A stretch of 64,000 nucleotides of DNA from Lamellibrachia satsuma (taxonomy: Eukaryota; Annelida; Polychaeta; Sabellida; Siboglinidae): positions 11,754,782 to 11,818,781 of the forward strand of contig BSQZ01000013.1 in assembly GCA_033239005.1 (NCBI GenBank), given 5' to 3'. Of the stretch, positions 11,106 to 64,000 are shown piece by piece. Within the stretch, counting starts at the first letter, position 1; every line of letters starts with the position of its first letter. A program made the position numbers and the translations under genes. The notes below the pieces were generated by a model, which was not told the origin of the DNA, did no database searches, and saw only the letters and a program-made list of their open reading frames with translations.

Positions 11106-14100
11106 ATTAATTAAGATGATGAGTTCACCTGTTGCATTACATGTGCATGACAAGAAGAATGGTCAGGCATTATCCCCCAAGATACAGTTCTGAATGGGTG
11201 AAATGGAAGTTGACAATAACAGATGGAATCGGCACTGATTAGATCAAGGACTCATTTCAGATTTCTCATTTCCTGCACTTTACAGCTCCTCTATGTGCCT
11301 GCACATCCAGGGATAGCATAGCCACCCCTGGGTTTTAATTACTTCACTGATGGGCAAGTAGTTAAGTCAGACAGTGACCATGAATTAATGAAGACGAGGG
11401 TCAATATCAGGTAAGTATATGAGGCTGCTGACAATGTAGTCACATCACTGATGTATTCCTACCCCATGGGGGTTCTTTGTGTCACCCTCTGGCTCTGTGG
11501 GAGGTCATATGGGTGTCACCTTAATACAATACATACCCCAGCCACAGAAACCTGGGTGGGAAATATCTAAAAGGGACATTTTGGAAATCCTGCCAACAAC
11601 CTTTAATTAAATTTATAACTTCCCTGTGTAACAGACACCTAACTGTATCGGACTGTAACGGACATGTTACCGTATTGGGAACCTGACCCACAAATAATAT
11701 TTCAATTCTGTAACATTTTGTTTAACGCACCATGCCAACATAAAATAATAAAATATTGTCAAATGTAGACAATACATTTACAGTTGTATAATGTTCAGCA
11801 TTCCATATTTGAGATATAAACATTCCAGTATGTTAACACAGCTGACAGGTTGTATGTGTAACTCTGAAGGAATTGTGGAGTACTGCCCAACAATCTGAAC
11901 ACAAAGTATGGAAATATTTCAAACAGCATTCCTTTTTTAATTTCCTTCCCGCAAGCATGACAGAGTCGATTGGTTTGCCAAAAATATGACTGTGCCAAAT
12001 TGTCCCCATGCGTTGAATTGTGCCTGGAGAAAAATCGTCTGACAATAGCTATTCAGAAATAAATCCCATTATATACATCACGTCCTTAAAAATATTATAG
12101 TTTCTATGTGTACTGGCAAAGTTTACATGCATTTATGATGCGTGGCTTTGTATGTATGATTACATAGTGCAGTTATTTTGAAAACATGTAAATTTGGTTA
12201 CTCATAGGCTTTCTACACAATAGGACACCAGACCTGTGACAGTCACTGCCAATGAATGTTTTATCCAGGGTTTATCAAACCTGTATTAATTTTCAGTGAT
12301 TCAGCATCTGACATGTTAATACCTAGATATGTTCGCCCAGTTAATGTTTTCCATGGCAATGAGTTTTTCTTGAAATGGCATGGTATGAAAAAAATCTGCA
12401 AAAAGTGTTGCATTGGGTGGTAACCTTAGAGTTTGAATGATTGGCAGATTTAGGAGTAGTTTTGTGTGGATGGAATGATGAAGTGACTTTCTGTCAAGTT
12501 TGATGTGTAAACCGTTAGACAGTGTCTCAAAATGACATCATTGTTGTTGAACAAACGCTGAAAGTGCTGGAAGGACATGAATGAATTTATCTTAAAAATG
12601 ACTCATTTCCATTTGTGGCTGAAGTTGCCTTTATTTCTGCAAGTCGAGCTTTTTATGTTTGTGCTTAATCATCTTCACACAACTAATAAAAATTTCTTGT
12701 TATGAAGCAAAAATCTGTTTTATGTTGCTCTAGATGCCTCTGTGTAAGATATTAATATCACATTCAGTATTTTTTTCATGACAATTATCTGTGTCACACT
12801 CCAACAATGAAGGGCAGTGTTCATTTTAATTTGGGCACTTTTGTGTTTATCTATTGTTTTAAATATTGTTTATTCATTTTCTTATGAACATCTTGATGAC
12901 ATAATATGATTATTAAGTGTTTTAGCTTTCCCTATAAAAAACAAACTCACGCACGCATGCACGCACATTTTTTTGTTAGGCGTGTTAAATCTGGTTAAAT
13001 TTTATTAAGCCTTCTTTAGTTTAATAAAATCTGGTTAACAAATATTTTAAATATTTATTTATTTTAAATATCTGTTCCTGCGGTACTGTGCTACCTGCTA
13101 TAACAGAACATGTTTGCAGGAACTACTGTCTCTTCCTTTACTGCCTTCTTCTTACCAAGTGGCACCTTTTGCATTATATAGAACTTTGATTGCTCATAAA
13201 GGTATATGACACATCTGTTGGTGTTTGATGCGGCTTGGAAGTCTGCCTGGTCAGATTGTCACAAAAGGCCAGTATTTATAGGCTGGGGCAGTATTAGAAT
13301 GAGATGTGGGCTTTGATGACTGATGCAGGTGCAGGGCTGGTAGGGGATGGTACAGTCCACTAAAACATGCACCCAATATGTGGCACTTTCTCGCATCACT
13401 GACTGTGGGTAATTGGCGTGGATGCCCGGTCTGTCCCGGACTCCTGGTGGCTGTTACCATTCTCATTATCTTAACTGAAACAGGAACAGTAATTCAACAT
13501 GAACTGTTCTTCACAGTTCTCTGGCAGCAAGGAATAAACTGGTGGTCGAGGAATAAATTGGTGGTCTGTATGTCTGTATTGGTTTCCATAGTGTCCCGGA
13601 CTCCTTCGTAGTGTTGAGTAAAAGACAAGTTGCAGCTATGGACTTGAGGTAAGGCTGGCATAAAGCGACATATTGAAAGGCATTGATAAAGTAAACATAG
13701 ATTTAGTCCTAATTAAAGTTTCATATTATTTATTTGTTACGTGAATTTGTTGATTTATTTGAATCGTAGTGAGCACACTTTCTTTGTGTATGTTTAGGGG
13801 GTTTCTATGCAAAGAAATTAATAAACATTCATTGATCCTTCTTCCGATCAGAACCCCCTTAGGATCTTCTGAAAAAGGACATGGACCCACCCTCCAGTCT
13901 GTTGGCGTCTACATCTTCTTGTTTTAGTGTGGTTATCATAGTTGCCATTTCACACATGGTTATTATTTTGTGGTATTTGGCTTTTCAGTTCATTTGATTT
14001 GTAATTACCCATACATGATACAATACTGTGGATCATGATATTTGACATCACTGGGGAAAGCGGTAATCAGTTCCTAACATGTAGTAACAAAGGTTGCCTT

Positions 14101-14949
14101 TTTTCGAAGGTATTTCTTGTCATTAACAGAGGGAATGCATTCCCCTCATCAAAGGAATGTGGGAGTTTCTGACTATCCAGTAAGTTATTACACATGGTTT
14201 CACCATATACTTACATGGCTGATACCATCCGATAAGCAGGGGCGACTGGAACCTGTACAAAGGTTGATGCCAGCCCTCTGGGGCTATCTTCTGCCAGCTT
14301 TCAACCCCTACAAATTGGCAGGACACAGTTGAGAAGAACACCCACCCTTCTGCTATAGCTCCAGCTGCATATAATCATAGACTGGGTAACGTGACCTGGG
14401 GATACACCTACAGATTCATGCAGTTACAGCGGCAGTGAATAGCTTTTGTGGCATCACAAAGAATGACTATCTTCCTGGCAGTAGGCACAAACTTTAGTTT
14501 GTTCACAAAATGAGCGGTTGTCAGCGACGTGGTGTGGAGTGGCGTCGTAAAGAAAGCACTTGGCACAATGCAAGGAATAGTGCACCTGGACCACAGGTGC
14601 ACGGGGTGGAATATTTATGTATCTGAGGTGGGGCGAGGTGGGGCGTTGATGCGGCTTTTTATGAAGCTGCCTAAAATGACCAGGGCAATTTGTATTTTTT
14701 TCTTTGGATGGTAATTGGCTGGGTACTGTGGCATTCAGTTCTTGGGTATCACAGAAGATGATTATTTGTCCTTTCATAAGCGTGCGTCAGTTGTGCAAGA
14801 CAATAGCAGACTGTTCAACATAGATGTGTTCCCAGTCTGACGAAGTGTGTTAGGTTCATCTTGGTTGACTTACAGAGAACAATCCACTGTCATTTGGCCA
14901 GTGACAAGATAAAATATAAATTCTTGGCTCTTCCATTTTCATTATATTA

Positions 14950-15282
14950 TAAAAGTACTTTCTTATATAGCACAATATCCAGTCCATAGTAACTCTCAAA
15001 GTGCTTTATTCTTCACCCCCCAGCAGACCTGTTCATTCCAATACTAGCTCAACTTCTCCAGGAAGCATTCCCCCACACAGCAATTACTGCATGAAGATTA
15101 TTCATTCACATATCCACCACTGTGTGTAGCCAGGTACTCGTTTATACAGCTGAGTGAACTGAGGCAACGTGGAGTAAATGAAATTGTCCAAGCTTTGAAA
15201 CGGCAGCAGGAGGATTCAAACCAGGGTACTATTGATTGAGAGTTCAAAGTTTGAACCACTACTGCACCCGCGACCCGCATGC
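14950..15282 (-). mobile_element. tRNA-derived SINE, family 1, minus orientation
   Basis: The minus strand shows gggtgcagtagtggttcaaa (box A-like) and ggtttgaatcc (box B with one change). The body follows (cagctgtataaacgagtacctgg in reverse complement), then the tail with aagcactttgag and ggatattgtgctatataag. Confidence 0.78.
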
Positions 15283-16639
15283 TTTATGTTATGCTAATAT
15301 ATGCAACTTGTGGTTATTACTTTTGGTATTTCTAACTATCATAACTGCAGGTGGTGGATGTCGGAAAACACCCCCACTGTAGTAACCTCTGACCTCTGTT
15401 CAGCTTACATGTACATGCTGTTGTGCATGCGGTCGCTATGTGAAAATTGTGGTTTCATTAGTGAAAGGAAAAGTTACAATGAAGTGATAAGTGTGTATGA
15501 TTCAATGGAGTGGCAGCAAATGCTAATCCTGACTCTGGTTGTGATTTCGTGACAGCACTGAGAAATGTATTATTGATTAGCCTTCTGCTGGTGTGGAGCA
15601 GTTAGACATGTACTGCATTGTCCAGTTGGTAAGCAATTGTTCCTCAATTGCCACTTAATGACACTTGTAACCACAACAATGGTGGTGGTTGTGGAACCTC
15701 ATATGGAGGCTACAATAGTCAGTGGGGTAAAACTAATAATGATATTGATAGAGTCTGTGGCTGCCTTGGTCATGTATGGCTGCATTGGTCACGCATGGCT
15801 GGTCATGCTTCAGCTCTGCTGTATCATTCATGTTGCTATTGTCATTGAGTCAATTGTGATGAAATATAGATGTCTGATGGGGAGGAATGATAGTATGAAT
15901 GAGTACACTCGTGTATCATTGAGAAGGTATGTTTGGTGAGACACTACGAGGATTCCTGGAACGTAAGCACACCATTTTCTGGTGTGATATCAGAAGTATA
16001 TAATTTGCTTCTCTTTAAGATCGTTCCACCATGATTCATTATGCTTTGTGTCGCATGCAAAATTGCCATCAGGGCATTACTGATAAAGTGCAACAATTAG
16101 TATACATTGTTACCTGTGCGTAGTGTAGTCTTTGATGCCTTGTCCATGTATGTTCTTCAAAGTGTTCACCTGCATGAAAGGTTGAATGCGCTGAACCGGA
16201 ACCATCGCTCAGTTGAACAGCTTCAGTTCTGGCCCCTATGGGCATAGTAGCCTAGAGCAGTGATGTGGAAAATGTCCAGATAGTGAGCTACATAAATATA
16301 TAGAATATCTTCAGATGGATCAGATAGGCTGGCTGTAGGAAAGTCTGGCCATTGACTTTATACACTGCACCTTCTATGCTGGCTGCTGTTTGCCGCCTCT
16401 GTCGCAGTGCAGCTGTATGGAATAAAATGACAGAAACTCACAGAAAAATTGCAGGATCAAGGTGCAAGTAATGTTAAAAATAAAGACATCGGAATAAAGT
16501 CAAAAACAGAGATTTCATTTTACACATTTCCTGTGACTTTCCTGTGACATCATTTCCATTCGCCTTTTCTTGTGACTTTGTGCCAGCTCATAGCTGTTCT
16601 TCACCAGCCCACATGACAAGCAATGCAAGTAGAAGTAAT

Positions 16640-16925
16640 AAATAGAAAACTTCTGTCATCCCTAAAACATTGGATACCTGCACTCATAGGCCATCAAAAT
16701 GAAAGGGTTAAGCAGTCTCGAAACGTTAAATGTCAGAGTTGTCAACAGACAGATGAATATGTTAGGAAGCATAAGGAGGGAACGCACTGTTAAAAAAATC
16801 TTCAGATGGTGGCAACATATTATTGTTTCCTACTGACTGAACACTAACAGAGAGTGAATACTAAAGAGTTTATGTGTGCAAATTTCCTGTGACTAGTTCC
16901 TAGAAAGCCCTAGTTCCAATGTTTG
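16640..16925 (+). repeat. Dispersed repeat family Z, copy 2
   Basis: Same order of blocks as 3555-3835, ending gaaagccctagttccaatgtttg, about 700 bp before exon 1. Sequence after the shared end is not obviously alike. Confidence 0.5.
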
Positions 16926-17638
16926 TTTCAATTCAAGGATCAACAAGTTGAACAGAACTACACACCACTCAAGCTACGTTCCGCCCCCCCCCTCCTTCTC
17001 CAAGCTGTTGTTCAGAAATACCTTGTTCACACCATCCACACACTGGGTCAGTGCCTACAGCTTTGTGATTTTTTGAAGTGGTACCAGGTGTTTTCTGGGC
17101 ATTCATTAATCAAGTTGCAGTTAGGACACATTGTTGCAACAGGAACTGGCCAGTGTGGATGCTGCTTCCTGTCAGAGCTATCCCTGTAGCAAGGGCTGTG
17201 CCTTCCGTGGTGCCTTCCAGGGAGCGGTATACCTGCATGGTTGCGACATGTGTCTTGGCTGCACCACTCACTGTACCAGTGTGTTCTGCACCTGATAACA
17301 TTCACCTTACATACTTCAGCCCCCAGTCCATCAGCTTTCAGCACTGATTTGTAATTGTGTGTTCACAAGAGGAATGTCTGTGTAGTGGACCTGCGTCAAT
17401 AGCAAGGCACCCACTGACATCCACTGCTGCCGCAAGCTGAACGTTACCGTGTCATAACTAAAGCTTATGCAACAAGGATATACCTGTGAGTCCATGTCTA
17501 GGATGGATGTGTTCTGTGACCTTGTTCAGCCCAGGGATATGTTAACCATGTTTTGGAATGCCTGCTACATTGAGCTTACTGTAGGTGTAACGCAGGCCTC
17601 TCTGGGCAGTAGTTGAGTGTTATTTCTTGCTGTTTCAG

Positions 17639-17660
17639 ATGTCTCTGAGTGAACTACAAA

Positions 17661-17671
<11 letters not shown>
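17639..17671 (+). promoter_or_regulatory. Upstream ORF overlapping the main start codon
   Basis: ATG at 17639 is the first codon-sized unit of the exon after the acceptor. It reads ten codons (MSLSELQNAL) to TGA at 17669-17671, overlapping the main ATG at 17661 in another frame. If this exon is used as predicted, ribosomes starting here would pass the main start. Overlapping upstream ORFs commonly lower translation; that role is inference. The context at -3 depends on the unknown upstream exon. Confidence 0.5.
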
Positions 17672-62460
<44,789 letters not shown>

Positions 62461-62587
62461 GTGAGTGTCTACGCTGCTTCTTCTGCTTAACACTGTATTT
62501 CTTCAGCAGAAATATTCCCCGAGTGACGTCCCTCTTCAATTAGATTTTTTTTCGCTCGTCTCATTTCAGACACATTTCGCAAAAACT

Positions 62588-62720
62588 GAACCGATCTAGT
62601 ATACACAATGACATGCTGGCTCGTTTGTACTTTGTCATTTAGTTTTGGTGAAATCATCAGACAAAGTATTAAACTATTTTTGACTGTGTCTGGTGAAAAT
62701 TCGGCCCAAAAATGCTGGTC
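62588..62720 (+). mobile_element. Dispersed repeat family X, copy 3
   Basis: Reads gatctagtatacacaatgacatgctggctcgtttgtac, then tttagttttggtgaaatcatcagacaaa and ttttgactg, followed by a (CT)n(TA)n microsatellite. Confidence 0.6.
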
Positions 62721-62722
62721 CA

Positions 62723-62726
<4 letters not shown>

Positions 62727-62815
<89 letters not shown>
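62727..62815. repeat. Compound (CT)n(TA)n microsatellite
   Basis: A pure ct run to 62760, switching to a pure ta run to 62815, directly after repeat family X copy 3. Confidence 0.96.
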
Positions 62816-62817
<2 letters not shown>

Positions 62818-63354
62818 CGTAAAATTCACACTTTAGCAAGTTACCCGATCTTCTTGGGTTGATTCTGTTGGTCTGTCAACAGAGAGACAGACACGGAGAA
62901 TCTGGAGTGGTAAAAAATAGAATAGACCTGCACATGTGTGAAAACACCTGTATTATCACTCACTTGTATCTTATTTCTGTGTATCACAAACACATTTGTA
63001 ATGTAATCCATGTGGTAGTAATTAAAAGTGAAAAGAACTCATTTGTAGATGGAATAGTTTGACGTATTTGTTGTCACACGATAGATTGTCTCTGTCTGCA
63101 ACACGCCCTGTAGGCAGAGATACCAGAGCGACCAGGTTATTTTTCTTGTTTGTCTTGGTGAGGTATCTATCTCTCTCTGTGTAACAAATGTATGGCAATA
63201 TCTCTCCACAGAGAGACTGCAGAGGGCAAATAGAATAGACCCGACCTGCCTCTTCAACACTATTTCTTCAATAAACGTTCGGAAAGGAAATAATACTTCT
63301 GAGCAAGAACTTTATGACAAGTTATAATTGTTTGTGCAGTTTCTTCTGTCTGCT

Positions 63355-63495
63355 TTTCCAGACATGCCAAGTTTTTAAAATATGTGTTTTTGACTTTAAA
63401 TTCTTAATAAATCTTTATAATTGTTTTCATTGGTTCATCAGCCTGTAGCATTCCAGTTCTGATCGCTTGTTGTCACCTATCAGGCTACAACACTT
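63355..63495 (+). repeat. Dispersed repeat family W, copy 2
   Basis: Contains tgtgtttttgactttaaattc, ttggttcatcagcctgtagcattcc and ctgatcgcttgttg...caggctacaac, aligning to 18600-18720. Confidence 0.55.
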
Positions 63496-64000
63496 ACTGG
63501 TTCCTGCATTGAAAACTCCATGCTTTTCTCAGATGTTAGTGTCCAAGAGTAATCACATTAACCCATTAGGCCCCAGCATTTTATAAAAACATGTTCCCCT
63601 GTTCCCAGGATTTCTGGCAATTTTGAGCGATTTTACCTCCGTGTTCAGAAATCTGTAGAAAAAACTATTCAATATTGACAATTACAATATTGTGTTTATT
63701 TTGAAGAGTAGTAATTTCTCCACATGCCTGTATACATAGAAATATATTAATAAAATGTTGATATTTGATCACAGTTTGCAAAGACAAAATAGTCAATTTG
63801 TTATAACTTTGAAAGTTATTCTACCTTGCGACTGACATTTGACAATGATCCCATGCTATAACCCTATGCAGCCCAACAACGAAAATGTAGCTATATGTGT
63901 TAGCTTTGCACCACCGAAAAATTATCAAATTCTGACTGTTGTTTTTCAGGTTACACCATATTTTGTCATGAAAAATATAGAAATAAAAATTGCATTGCAT

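Larger units (their letters stand above)
1..17638. other. Upstream DNA without supported coding exon
   Basis: AT-rich DNA with only short unconvincing ORFs. It holds the tandem arrays and retroposons listed separately. Because exon 1 begins at a splice acceptor, a 5' non-coding exon and the promoter probably lie here or further upstream. A strong donor-like string (tcaggtaagta, about 11408-11418) was seen but nothing ties it to the gene. Confidence 0.6.
62461..64000 (+). other. Start of intron 14
   Basis: No convincing cytoplasmic-tail exon was found here. It contains a dispersed repeat copy, a compound (CT)n(TA)n microsatellite and a second dispersed repeat at 63355-63495. Confidence 0.7.

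Noticed and set aside
15637..15939. 100-codon hydrophobic ORF
   Set aside because: No start context, domain or splice partners, and a second overlapping frame of similar length.
17048..17347. Overlapping ORFs on both strands just before exon 1
   Set aside because: They are mutually overlapping and unlike any domain I know; more likely chance frames in locally GC-richer DNA.
62569..62589. Acceptor catttcag at 62562-62569 followed by a short frame ending in TGA
   Set aside because: It would add only a few residues after the TM; no support beyond the AG, and it abuts a dispersed repeat.
63949..64000. Possible next exon after acceptor tttttcag at 63949
   Set aside because: The phase-1 reading has no resemblance to a CDON/BOC cytoplasmic tail and the sequence is AT-rich like the intron.

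Overview
This window is animal (invertebrate) nuclear DNA. It is AT-rich, has short exons joined by GT-AG introns of about 0.2 to 13 kb, and holds dense minisatellites and retroposon debris. It carries one recognisable protein-coding gene, on the + strand: a hedgehog co-receptor of the CDON/BOC/Ihog/Boi family. The SINE-like tails and the protein's two-FnIII layout suggest a lophotrochozoan, perhaps a mollusc, but the species cannot be fixed from the sequence.

Layout. 1-17638: no supported coding exon; this is upstream or 5'-UTR-intron DNA with minisatellites, several tRNA-derived SINE copies, a long hairpin and other dispersed repeats. 17639-17760: first coding exon, with start codon and signal peptide. 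17761-28824: an 11-kb intron holding a 33-copy 20-bp array, a G-rich tract, LINE remnants and one unexplained minus-strand ORF. 28825-32539: Ig1 and Ig2, split by an intron with a 26-copy 37-bp array that shows a higher-order duplication. 32540-45764: a 13-kb intron with SINEs, long (AT)n palindromes and more arrays. 45765-52828: Ig3, Ig4 and Ig5. 52829-58145: an intron with a 27-bp array. 58146-58358: a linker exon with a strongly basic block followed by an acidic block. 58979-61374: two FnIII domains. 62200-62460: juxtamembrane stalk and transmembrane helix. 62461-64000: start of the next intron. The cytoplasmic tail lies beyond the window.

The 14 coding exons splice to 2659 nt (886 complete codons) in one open frame. 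Twelve of the thirteen complete internal introns, and the open last one, are phase 1; only the intron inside FnIII-2 is phase 0. The predicted protein is a type I membrane protein with signal peptide, 5 Ig, basic/acidic linker, 2 FnIII and TM. That differs from vertebrate CDON (5 Ig, 3 FnIII), BOC (4 Ig, 3 FnIII) and fly Ihog/Boi (4 Ig, 2 FnIII). By family knowledge it should sit on the cell surface, bind Hedgehog through an FnIII domain and work with Patched.

I found no new multi-gene system. The points most worth following are the mixed domain architecture with its charged linker exon, an upstream ORF overlapping the start codon, a five-copy unnamed dispersed repeat family, and several unusual tandem arrays.
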